Source: Coleofasciculus sp. S288 (lineage in GTDB: Bacteria; Cyanobacteriota; Cyanobacteriia; Cyanobacteriales; Coleofasciculaceae). Taken from it: a stretch of DNA of 5,832 bases. The notes beneath the pieces are model-generated. The model saw only the letters and a list, made by a program, of their open reading frames with translations, was not told the origin of the DNA and did no database searches. Positions within the stretch are counted from its first letter, which is position 1. Each line of letters begins with the position of its first letter. The DNA lies in NCBI GenBank assembly GCA_020216575.1, contig JAIUYC010000310.1, forward strand, positions 1 to 5,832. Reading direction: 5' to 3'. This document shows, one piece after another, positions 1 through 5,832 of the stretch. Made by a program: the position numbers and the translations under genes.

Positions 1-557
1 AAGCGCTGCGTAGAGTCGTGCGTTATTACAGCCAAAGTACAAAACTTTGAAGTGAAATTATAGACCTTTCCAAAGCGCTTACTGCTATTGCCGCCATTTA
101 GGGTTTCCTAAAACACCTATTCAGTCATCGAAAGCTGAGATATTTTGATGTAGCCAGTAACTCCTTACTGGTAAAAGCAATCACTAGCGATTAGCTCTCG
201 ATCGCCTCGAGCCGAAGCATTACTGAATTGACAGTCCAGACATACTTAGCAAAGTGAAAAACCTTGTAAGTTCGTGCGTGTTCTCATGGTCAATGCTTTA
301 TTATTAAGAAATTTTGAGTTGCACAGTCTCATGAGGTTATTGCTATCTATTTTCGATAACCCAGCTACACTACAGCAACCTTCTCAACGCTGTCAAGGAC
401 TAATCGAAAATTTTTATCATCTGTTGACTATCTCGCGCTCGGTCAAAGCACTTTTTTATTTATCGATTTTTTTTTCAACCCCAGGCGCAGCAAGCTGTGT
501 AATGGATTTACCATCCCACCAGATGTTTTTAAGGATACAAATCTTCATGTCTTTGAC
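1..557. other. Gene-free upstream region
   Basis: I see no convincing gene here. At the left edge two plus-strand frames stay open briefly (to stops at 61-63 and 48-50) and either could be the last codons of a gene outside the window, but neither tail is recognisable. A 95-codon frame from a GTG at 274 has no Shine-Dalgarno sequence and no family resemblance, so I treat it as chance. The stretch is AT-rich, with a marked T-rich run at about 450-478. The downstream part adjoins the receptor promoter, so some of it may be regulatory. Confidence 0.6.
154..171. other. Perfect short hairpin in the upstream region
   Basis: CCAGTAA (154-160) and TTACTGG (165-171) are exact reverse complements around a 4-base loop CTCC. 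No T-run follows on either strand, so it is not a typical intrinsic terminator. It could be a terminator stem for a gene left of the window, a regulator site, or chance. Confidence 0.3.
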
Positions 558-587
558 TTGACACTGGTAAAACTGCCGTTTTAAGAT
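558..587 (+). promoter_or_regulatory. Putative sigma-70 promoter of the receptor operon
   Basis: A consensus -35 hexamer TTGACA lies at 558-563. A -10-like TAAGAT lies at 582-587 (4 of 6 matches to TATAAT), with an 18-base spacer. Transcription would begin near 594-596, just ahead of the Fur-like box, leaving a leader of about 200 bases. The position is inferred from sequence only. Confidence 0.4.
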
Positions 588-603
588 TAGCGCTTGCTAT
601 TGC

Positions 604-618
604 GAATAATTATTAAAA
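604..618. promoter_or_regulatory. Fur-box-like operator
   Basis: The 10-base palindrome AATAATTATT (605-614) lies inside a 15-base stretch that matches the 7-1-7 Fur consensus TGATAATnATTATCA at 10 of 14 positions. It sits just downstream of the predicted promoter, where a bound repressor would block transcription. Ferric uptake regulator control is the known mode for cyanobacterial TonB-dependent siderophore receptors, which fits the gene it precedes. AT-rich DNA produces such matches by chance, so confidence is moderate. Confidence 0.5.
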
Positions 619-689
619 AGCAGAGTGTAACCGATAACCCGATAGAACTTACGCTAATTGAGACTTCAGAAGTTACCCATAGAGCCGTC

Positions 690-710
690 GTGGTGGGCAT
701 TGTCTACCAC
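690..710 (+). other. Leader hairpin upstream of the receptor gene
   Basis: Bases 690-698 can pair with 702-710 around a 3-base loop (ATT), giving a 9-bp stem of seven Watson-Crick pairs and two G-U pairs in the RNA. It lies about 90 bases before the receptor start codon. No T-run follows, so it is not a classical terminator. It could stabilise the leader RNA or take part in post-transcriptional control. Confidence 0.35.
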
Positions 711-717
711 CTGACTT

Positions 718-746
718 GTAGAGGGTAGAGGTAGAAGAGGTAGAGG
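718..746 (+). repeat. Short GTAGAGG heptamer repeat in the leader
   Basis: GTAGAGG occurs exactly at 718-724, 725-731 and 740-746, with a variant GTAGAAG at 731-737 between them. The tract is nearly all purine on the plus strand apart from the T of each unit. Short tandemly repeated heptamers are known from several filamentous cyanobacteria; whether this belongs to one of those families cannot be decided here. It lies 55 bases upstream of the receptor start and offers several Shine-Dalgarno-like AGAGG stretches. Confidence 0.5.
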
Positions 747-786
747 TTATGCGTATGTCCTAATTCCGGTTGCCTCGATTGGGTGT

Positions 787-797
787 GAGGAAGAGGA
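787..797 (+). promoter_or_regulatory. Ribosome binding site of the receptor gene
   Basis: A purine-rich run containing GAGG at 787-790 and AGAGGA at 792-797 ends four bases before the ATG at 802. It supports that ATG over the later in-frame ATG at 853, which would delete the signal peptide core. Confidence 0.6.
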
Positions 798-801
798 ATC
801 C

Positions 802-3531
802 ATGAAACTGTATCTACCGTTTTTCTACGCTGCACTAGTTAGTATTGGCATCATGCCACCAGTTGTGGCGAAGCCTTTGATTTTTGAGGCTGACGCGACG
901 CCGAACCTGGCATCAGCAGTACCCATACCAGAGGAGGAAATAGCGAAAACTTCTGCCAATCCTCCCAGTTCTCAATCGTCTCAGTCCCCAAACGCCGATC
1001 GCCAATCTTCAATTACAGAGATTCCCCGTCTCAGTGAGATAAAGCGTCCCCTGACTAGTGTCGAGGGACTATTTCAGGAGTCGCTACCCACAACAGCCGA
1101 TTCATCACCAATCGCACAAGTTGAAGCGGAAGTCGTAAAAGTGACAGGTGTACGGCTTAACTCAACAGGCGTCGCCTTTGAAGTTATCTTAGAAACTTCA
1201 GATGGGACGATACTGCAAGCCTCTACTTCAACTGAGGATAATACTTTAATTGCAGACATTCCCAATGCCGTGCTGGCGTTGCCGGGTGAAGATGAGTTTC
1301 GCGCTGACAACCCCGCCGAAGGCATTACCTTAGTGACAGTGACACAGGTGGATGCCAATCGTATCCGAGTCGCAGTGACAGGAGAAACAGCCGTGCCAAC
1401 GGTACAGGTGCCGGCGTCTGAGAGCGGATTAGTTTTGAGTGTGACTCCCTCTGTCTTACAGGAGGAAGCAGAAGTTGAAGAAGAAATTGAAATTGTCGTC
1501 ACCGCCACGCGAACAGAACAAGATATTTTGAATGTACCGCGCTCAGTGACGGTGATTACCCGCGACGAGATCGAGCAACAGTCAAAGTTGACACCGAACT
1601 TATTTGACATTCTAGGGAATACCGTTCCCGGTTTCGGGGCTCCTAACCAAAGCGATCGCAACAATGCCCAAACGCTTAGAGGGCGAAATGCACTAATTTT
1701 GATTGATGGGGTTCCTCTAGACTCTAATTTAATTGGCTCAACTGGTTTGAGGGGCTTTGACCCGTCAATCGTTGAGCGGATAGAGGTAGTCAATGGTCCG
1801 ACAGGGATATATGGCTCCGGAGCAACGGGTGGGGTCATCAATATTATCACTCGCCGCCCAGAGGAAGATTTTACAGTACGAGCAGAGTTAGGTGTCTCTG
1901 CTCCTTTAGGAGAACTTCAAGGAGATAGTTTCGCTTACGATTTAGGTGCTGGAATTTCTGGCACAGAAGGTGATTTTGACTACTTGATTAACCTTGCCGC
2001 TCAATTCACGAATCAGTTCTACGATGCTGAGGGCGATCGCATTCCTCAAGATGTCCCGACTTTAGCTGAATCCACAGTCTTGAATGGATTTGGACGGTTA
2101 GGATTTGATATTACAGACGAGCAACGACTACAGCTTTCAGTCAATCATGCCAGAGACCGCCGAGATGTGAACTACCTCACCGATCCAACTGTCCGAGACA
2201 TTCCAGGCAGGCAAAAAGCCAGAGCATTGGAAATCGATCTTGACTTTGGCGATCTCGAAAGACCTGGAAATGTTGTAACCAATATCGACCTTAACTACGC
2301 TCACGACAACTTATTGGGTAGTCGTTTACAAGCGCAGGCTTATTACTACAACGGCGCAGTAAGAAGTTTACCGTCTGACGGTCGAAACGGTGGTTTTCTC
2401 GATAGCATCACCTATGCTGAGTTTAGGGCAGAAGCCTATGGAGGACGACTTCAAATCGAAACTCCAATAGCTCAACCGCTCGCATTACTCTGGGGAGCTG
2501 ACTATCGCAATGAACGCAACGAACGGATTGTTGACATTCTCGATCCCGTTGCCTTTGATGAAGATGAAGTGGCGCGTTCCATTGAACAACGGACTCAGTT
2601 CCCGCCTTATTTCATCGATCAGATCGGGCTATTTGCTCAGCTCCAATGGGATGTTAGCCCTAGCTTCACCCTCAGCGGTGGCATTCGTCAGGAGTTTTTG
2701 GGACTCGGTGTTGATGATTACACTACTCTCTCTGGTGATGATATTGAAGGTGGAAACGTTAACTTTGATGCAACGGTGTTCAATGCTGGGGTAGTCTATC
2801 GTGCCACCGATAATGTCAGCCTATTTGCCAGCTTCTCTCAGGGATTTTCTGCTCCGCTATTTTTTACCCTTGCTGCTCCGCCCCCTGGCTTTTCGGTTGA
2901 CGAAGGATTTGAGGGGCTTGAACCCCAAAAAGTTGATAACTATGAAATCGGAGTACGGGGTCGATGGGGGAATTTGCAAGCCTCACTTGCAGGTTTCTAT
3001 ACTTACTCCGAGCTGGGAGCTTTTCTGCAAAACATACCTGGAACTCCAAATTCCAGACTGGTTCGAGCGCCACAGCGCAACTACGGTATTGAAGCCGCTC
3101 TAGATTGGCAGCCAACGGCACAGTGGCGGATCGGTGGCACCGTTGGTTGGAATGAGGGCGAAGCCGATGAAGATGATGATGGTGAATTTACCGCACTTGG
3201 CACATTCGACGTGCAACCCTGGAAGCTAACGGCATACGTTGAGCATCAAACCACACCAACCTGGAGCAATCGCCTACAGCTTCTGTATTCTGGCAACCGC
3301 GATCGCGGCTTTGAAGCTGGAGCCGATGGACTTCCGATCGAAGACTACATTACCCTCGACCTGGTTAGTCAGCTCCAAATTGGAGACGGAACGTTGTCTC
3401 TAGGAATTGAGAACTTGTTGGATAATCAGTATTTCCCAGTATTTTCCCAGGTATTATCGGGTTTTGATGATACCGATTATCGAGCCGCACGGGGACGACG
3501 GGTGAGTCTGACCTATTCAATTTCCTGGTAA
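802..3531 (+). CDS. TonB-dependent siderophore receptor with N-terminal AMIN domain
   Basis: Outer-membrane, TonB-energised receptor of 909 residues, most likely for a ferric siderophore. A signal peptide covers residues 1-23, with likely cleavage after A23 (V at -3, A at -1). A low-complexity Ser/Pro/Glu linker runs to about 105. A domain at about 111-215 looks like AMIN, a module thought to bind peptidoglycan or the cell envelope and common in cyanobacterial receptors. The TonB box is probably at about 228-235 (EIEIVVTA). The plug spans about 240-352, with conserved LRGRNALILIDGVPL and the ERIEVVNGP and GATGGVINIITRRP motifs. The 22-strand barrel occupies the rest, ending in the family's IENLLDNQY segment and a C-terminal aromatic W909. 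It is full length and first in the operon, behind the promoter and Fur-like box. The transported siderophore cannot be told from sequence. Confidence 0.95.
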   Translation: MKLYLPFFYAALVSIGIMPPVVAKPLIFEADATPNLASAVPIPEEEIAKTSANPPSSQSSQSPNADRQSSITEIPRLSEIKRPLTSVEGLFQESLPTTADSSPIAQVEAEVVKVTGVRLNSTGVAFEVILETSDGTILQASTSTEDNTLIADIPNAVLALPGEDEFRADNPAEGITLVTVTQVDANRIRVAVTGETAVPTVQVPASESGLVLSVTPSVLQEEAEVEEEIEIVVTATRTEQDILNVPRSVTVITRDEIEQQSKLTPNLFDILGNTVPGFGAPNQSDRNNAQTLRGRNALILIDGVPLDSNLIGSTGLRGFDPSIVERIEVVNGPTGIYGSGATGGVINIITRRPEEDFTVRAELGVSAPLGELQGDSFAYDLGAGISGTEGDFDYLINLAAQFTNQFYDAEGDRIPQDVPTLAESTVLNGFGRLGFDITDEQRLQLSVNHARDRRDVNYLTDPTVRDIPGRQKARALEIDLDFGDLERPGNVVTNIDLNYAHDNLLGSRLQAQAYYYNGAVRSLPSDGRNGGFLDSITYAEFRAEAYGGRLQIETPIAQPLALLWGADYRNERNERIVDILDPVAFDEDEVARSIEQRTQFPPYFIDQIGLFAQLQWDVSPSFTLSGGIRQEFLGLGVDDYTTLSGDDIEGGNVNFDATVFNAGVVYRATDNVSLFASFSQGFSAPLFFTLAAPPPGFSVDEGFEGLEPQKVDNYEIGVRGRWGNLQASLAGFYTYSELGAFLQNIPGTPNSRLVRAPQRNYGIEAALDWQPTAQWRIGGTVGWNEGEADEDDDGEFTALGTFDVQPWKLTAYVEHQTTPTWSNRLQLLYSGNRDRGFEAGADGLPIEDYITLDLVSQLQIGDGTLSLGIENLLDNQYFPVFSQVLSGFDDTDYRAARGRRVSLTYSISW
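1652..1659. repeat. HIP1 octamer GCGATCGC
   Basis: Exact copy of the highly iterated palindrome that is over-represented in many cyanobacterial genomes. It lies within the plug-coding part of the receptor gene. Confidence 0.8.
2033..2040. repeat. HIP1 octamer GCGATCGC
   Basis: Second exact copy, within the barrel-coding part of the receptor gene. Confidence 0.8.
3299..3306. repeat. HIP1 octamer GCGATCGC
   Basis: Third exact copy, extended here to the 10-base palindrome CGCGATCGCG. Three copies in under 6 kb is far above chance for an 8-mer and supports a cyanobacterial host. Confidence 0.8.
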
Positions 3532-3541
3532 ATCAATATGT

Positions 3542-3550
3542 AGGAAGGGG
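3542..3550 (+). promoter_or_regulatory. Ribosome binding site deciding a GTG start
   Basis: AGGAAGGGG ends seven bases before the GTG at 3558, a good Shine-Dalgarno position. The next in-frame start, ATG at 3597, has only a weaker purine stretch upstream and would shorten the basic n-region of the lipoprotein signal, so the GTG is preferred. Confidence 0.6.
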
Positions 3551-3557
3551 CATAGAC

Positions 3558-4580
3558 GTGAATGTTCAAGCTTCAAGCAGAAAGAGAATAAGTCGCATGG
3601 TTCGGCAGGTTTTGTGGGCAGCACTTGCCTTCATCTTGATTTCTGCCTGTGGCACCGATCCTTCTCATGTCGGGACTGTTCACAGCCCAGATGCTGCTGA
3701 GCAAACTGCCCCTGCCGATACTGTTCGCCGGGTTAAGCATCTGATGGGGGAAACTCAGGTTCCTGCTTATCCTAAACGAGTTGTTGTCTTGAATAACGCA
3801 CATCTGGGAAATGCTATAGCCTTGGGCACCATTCCCACAGGTGCTGCAATTGGACTAGACCAGACTTATCTAAAGCCATACCGTGCCTACCTAGACGACC
3901 AGAATAGAACAGCACCTATCTTGGTTGGAAACAGTGTTAATCCGAACTTGGAGAAAATTTTATTTTTAAAGCCGGATTTAACCATCGGTTTTGACTATCA
4001 CAAATCGATTTACGAGCAATTGTCACAAATTTCTCCGACAGTCTTATATGACAGTTCTGACATCAACAGAGCTTGGAAGGATCTTGTGCGTATGTCAGGT
4101 GAAGCGTTGGGACAAGCCGAAGAAGCCGAGAAATTGCTAAGCGATTATTATCAACGGACTCAAGAACTCAACAAGCAGATAGAAACACAAAATTTGGAAC
4201 TATCTGTGTCGGCTGTTCGAGTTGATCAAGATCTAGGACTCATCAACCTTGTGCTTAAAGATTCATTTCCTGGCACCATTTTTCAAGATGTGGGACTGTC
4301 GCGTCCTTCAGCACAAAATAAAGATGGAGATCTTGAAAACATCTCAGTTGAACTCATTTCTCATATTGATGGTGACGCTCTATTTTTGATTACCTTCAAA
4401 GATGAAGAAAATTTGGAGCTAGTCAATCAATTGAAGCAAAATCCGCTTTGGTCGCAATTGCAGGCTGTCAAGCAGAACAGAGTATATCAAGTAGATGCAG
4501 ACCGCTGGTTTGGCTACAACATTATCTCAGCAAATTTTGTCTTGGATGATTTGTTTAAGTATTTAATTGAAGAGGAATAA
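3558..4580 (+). CDS. Iron-siderophore ABC transporter substrate-binding lipoprotein (FecB/FhuD/BtuF type)
   Basis: Periplasmic substrate-binding protein of 340 residues, of the Periplasmic_binding_2 family that delivers ferric siderophores, haem or cobalamin to ABC importers. The N-terminus is a lipoprotein signal: basic residues (RKR at 8-10), a hydrophobic core at about 15-29, and lipobox ISAC with the lipidated Cys at 31. The mature protein would be anchored in the membrane. The first lobe starts at about 71 (PKRVVVLNN, typical of the family) and includes the NPNLEKILFLKPDLTIGF stretch at 128-145. A long helix linking the lobes covers about 170-212, and the second lobe runs to the end, with LKQNPLWSQLQAVKQNRVY at 292-310. 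Length is normal for the family. It starts 26 bases after the receptor stop and shares its operon, which points to the same siderophore. No FecCD-type permease or FecE-type ATPase is in the window. Confidence 0.9.
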   Translation: MNVQASSRKRISRMVRQVLWAALAFILISACGTDPSHVGTVHSPDAAEQTAPADTVRRVKHLMGETQVPAYPKRVVVLNNAHLGNAIALGTIPTGAAIGLDQTYLKPYRAYLDDQNRTAPILVGNSVNPNLEKILFLKPDLTIGFDYHKSIYEQLSQISPTVLYDSSDINRAWKDLVRMSGEALGQAEEAEKLLSDYYQRTQELNKQIETQNLELSVSAVRVDQDLGLINLVLKDSFPGTIFQDVGLSRPSAQNKDGDLENISVELISHIDGDALFLITFKDEENLELVNQLKQNPLWSQLQAVKQNRVYQVDADRWFGYNIISANFVLDDLFKYLIEEE

Positions 4581-4585
4581 TCTCA

Positions 4586-4963
4586 ATGCCGAACCATGTT
4601 TTATTTGTTTGCAAATCCTGCAATTCGGTTCATTCAGATGATGTAGACTACAAGCAATCGGCAGGAGCCTTTATGCTTAGAAAATTAGCCACACTACATC
4701 AAGTCTGGTCAAGAAAAAATGAATTAGAGATTCGACCTGTTGGTTGTTTGTGGACTTGTAGCCGTCCCTGTGCTGTTGCTTTTTCAGGAGTAAACAAAGC
4801 CACCTATCTGTTTACCAATGCATCAGATAAGAGTGCAGAAGCACTACTCCAGTTTGGCGAACTCTACCTCGACAGCGACGATGGTAATATACCTTGGAGC
4901 AAATTGTCCGAACCTCTTAAATCAGGAGAATTAGCACGGATTCCGCCCGTACCTCAAAATTAG
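4586..4963 (+). CDS. DUF1636-type cysteine-rich metal-binding protein (probable thioredoxin-fold Fe-S protein)
   Basis: Small soluble protein of 125 residues resembling the DUF1636 family, whose members are predicted thioredoxin-like ferredoxin or metal-binding proteins of unproven function. Five cysteines are arranged as CKSC at 9-12 near the end of the first strand, and C54, C58 and C62 in GCLWTCSRPC (53-62), a spacing able to hold a [2Fe-2S] cluster or a metal ion. The segment after it, AVAFSGVNKATYLF (63-76), looks like the family's conserved strand pair. There is no signal peptide or membrane segment, so it should be cytoplasmic. It starts five bases after the binding-protein stop, with GAGG at 4572-4575 as its ribosome site inside the preceding gene, so translation is probably coupled. 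The context suggests handling of the imported iron or a redox step in its release; that is inference. Assignment is from memory of the family pattern. Confidence 0.75.
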   Translation: MPNHVLFVCKSCNSVHSDDVDYKQSAGAFMLRKLATLHQVWSRKNELEIRPVGCLWTCSRPCAVAFSGVNKATYLFTNASDKSAEALLQFGELYLDSDDGNIPWSKLSEPLKSGELARIPPVPQN

Positions 4964-4972
4964 TCGCATTGA

Positions 4973-5641
4973 ATGAAAATTCCCCTCAAACAGTACGTGC
5001 ATCTATTGGCGGCGTATCTGAAGCCGCAGCAAAGCCGCGTCATCTGGCTGGCGCTCACCTTGTTCGGTAGCATTGCTCTGCAAATCCTCAATCCCCAACT
5101 GTTAGGTTACTTCATCGACACAGCAGTATCTGGAGGAGCGCAACACGCTCTGTTGACGGCTGCGCTGCTGTTTATCGGCATTGCTTTGCTAACTCAGGTG
5201 ATGTCTGTTGCTGCGACGTACTTTGGAGAAAACGTTGCCTGGAGTGCAACCAACGCCCTGCGAGTTGACTTAGCAGAACACTGTCTGCGACTCGACCTAT
5301 CCTTCCACAAATCCCGCACGCCAGGAGAGTTGCTAGAACGCGTCGATGGAGATGTCAATGCCCTATCTCGGTTCTTTTCTCAACTGGTCATTCACATCTT
5401 AGGCAACGGCATTCTACTGCTTGGGATTTTAATTGTCCTGTTCTTCGAGAATTGGCTGGCTGGCGCGACTCTGAGTGTCTTTTCCCTCATTGCTCTAACA
5501 TTATTATTGGGGCTGCATTCCTTCGCCATTCCACTTTGGGCGGCTTATCGTCAGATGAGTGCAGAGTTTTTTGGTTTCCTCGGAGAGCAACTAAGCTGCT
5601 ACGCAGCTAAATTTAATAAACAGCATTACCCTTATTTTTAA
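4973..5641 (+). pseudogene. Exporter-fold ABC transporter membrane domain, truncated by an insertion
   Basis: A 222-codon frame whose first 207 residues resemble the membrane domain of type I exporter-fold (ABC_membrane) transporters. It shows an N-terminal cytoplasmic helix, transmembrane helices at about 22-48 and 60-84, the intracellular loop FHKSRTPGELLERVDGDVNALSRFF (111-135) typical of the family, and two more helices at about 136-160 and 161-185. The last native residues are GFLGEQL (201-207), where relatives continue with a GTEDIRANG-like stretch. Instead a 15-residue tail read from inserted DNA leads to a TAA. Helices 5-6 and the whole nucleotide-binding domain (Walker A, signature, Walker B) are missing, so the product should be inactive. 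An intact member would be near 580-600 residues. It starts nine bases after the previous gene with no clear Shine-Dalgarno, so it probably depended on translational coupling. The role was likely siderophore export, or import in the manner of YbtPQ/IrtAB. Confidence 0.8.
5594..5608. repeat. Palindrome at the element terminus
   Basis: AGCTGC (5594-5599) and GCAGCT (5603-5608) form a perfect 6-bp inverted repeat around TAC, directly abutting the TA at the junction. It probably lies within the terminal inverted repeat of the inserted element and could form a hairpin. The partner end is not in the window. Confidence 0.5.
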
Positions 5642-5741
5642 TTTTGCGCTCCTATTTAATAACAAGACCCCCTTCATTTAACAATTTATTTAACAACTCT
5701 TCTAGCTGTTCTACTGACTCAAATAGTCGATGAGCTAAATA
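5613..5741 (-). pseudogene. C-terminal fragment of an IS630-type transposase with an in-frame amber codon
   Basis: Read on the minus strand from 5741, the frame gives YLAHRLFESVEQLEELLN followed by a KLLNEGGLVIK segment. A TAG at 5652-5654 follows, after which the same frame continues ERKIKNKGNAVY to a TAA at 5613-5615. The leucine-rich helix, the NEGGL turn and the basic IKNKG tail resemble the last 40 or so residues of cyanobacterial IS630-family transposases as I remember them. The TAG is one base from TGG, and a tryptophan would fit there. The catalytic DDE core and N-terminal helix-turn-helix are absent because the upstream part is cut at about 5742, beyond which this frame meets two stops. 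The fragment cannot encode an active transposase. Confidence 0.6.
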
Positions 5742-5832
5742 GGGCTTGCTGAATAAGTCGGCATGCTACTAACGTGTGTACCGTGTTTGGCGGCCGAACC
5801 TTGATTGGAAATGTTGGGAACAAGAGGGTCTA
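5742..5832. mobile_element. Probable terminus of a second insertion sequence, cut by the window edge
   Basis: The transposase-fragment frame loses its resemblance exactly where GGGCTTGCTGAATAAGTCG (5742-5760) begins. Ends of the form GGGCTTGCTGAATAA are familiar to me as terminal inverted repeats of IS4/IS5-like elements in cyanobacteria. The remaining bases show a frame from a GTG at about 5774 that is open to the edge (TVFGGRTLIGNVGNKRV) and a minus-strand frame open from the edge, neither recognisable. The family cannot be fixed from this short end. Confidence 0.45.

Larger units (their letters stand above)
5592..5741 (-). mobile_element. Remnant of an IS630/Tc1-type insertion sequence
   Basis: Homology of the ABC gene stops at codon 207 (CTA), whose last two bases at 5592-5593 are TA, the dinucleotide target of the IS630/Tc1-mariner family. 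From 5594 a palindromic terminus begins, and 19 bases further in lies the stop codon of a minus-strand transposase-like frame, as expected for the 3' end of such an element. Only about 150 bases survive before a second element interrupts it. The family call rests on the TA junction and recalled resemblance of the transposase tail. Confidence 0.6.

Noticed and set aside
440..480. T-rich run as an intrinsic terminator
   Set aside because: No stable stem immediately precedes the T-run on the plus strand.
274..561. 95-codon plus-strand frame from a GTG upstream of the receptor
   Set aside because: No ribosome binding site, no recognisable domain, AT-rich composition, and it runs into the predicted promoter.
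1074..1850. Long minus-strand open frame of 258 codons inside the receptor gene
   Set aside because: It lies wholly antisense to well-conserved plug and AMIN coding sequence, has a Ser/Thr/Val-rich composition typical of a mirror frame, and resembles no family.
2510..3121. Several shorter frames on both strands within the receptor barrel region
   Set aside because: All overlap the receptor frame, which shows clear barrel features throughout.
3573..3803. 76-codon minus-strand frame under the start of the binding-protein gene
   Set aside because: It is antisense to the lipoprotein signal and first lobe and has no independent support.
5594..5608. Hairpin as the operon terminator
   Set aside because: It sits inside the open frame at the insertion junction and lacks a following T-run; an element terminus explains it better.

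Overview
The window looks like cyanobacterial chromosome. The outer-membrane receptor carries an N-terminal AMIN domain ahead of its plug, an arrangement common in cyanobacterial TonB-dependent receptors. Three copies of the cyanobacterial octamer GCGATCGC (HIP1) lie inside that gene. The genus cannot be read from the sequence.

Layout. Bases 1 to about 557 hold no gene I can support; a perfect 7-bp hairpin sits at 154-171. A likely promoter (558-587) is followed at once by a Fur-box-like palindrome (604-618). A leader of roughly 190 bases comes next, with a 9-bp hairpin (690-710) and a short GTAGAGG repeat (718-746). Then come four closely spaced plus-strand genes: a TonB-dependent siderophore-type receptor with an AMIN domain (802-3531), an iron-siderophore-type substrate-binding lipoprotein (3558-4580), a small cysteine-rich DUF1636-type protein (4586-4963), and an exporter-fold ABC transporter gene (4973-5641). 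The gaps are 26, 5 and 9 bases, so the set reads as one operon, probably repressed by iron.

The ABC gene is broken. Its homology to the exporter membrane domain stops at codon 207, exactly at a TA dinucleotide. The following sequence looks like the end of an IS630/Tc1-type element, with the C-terminal part of its transposase on the minus strand (5613-5741) carrying an in-frame amber codon. That remnant is itself cut at about 5742 by what looks like the terminus of a second, unrelated insertion sequence, which runs off the window.

How the genes work together (inference from families): the receptor would bring a ferric siderophore across the outer membrane with TonB energy, and the lipoprotein would bind it in the periplasm. 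The DUF1636 protein, probably a thioredoxin-fold metal or Fe-S protein, may act in metal handling or reductive release. The ABC protein would have moved siderophore across the inner membrane, either as an exporter or as an importer with exporter fold like YbtPQ/IrtAB. No FecCD-type permease is visible, so with the ABC gene interrupted the inner-membrane step must be supplied elsewhere, or the locus is decaying.
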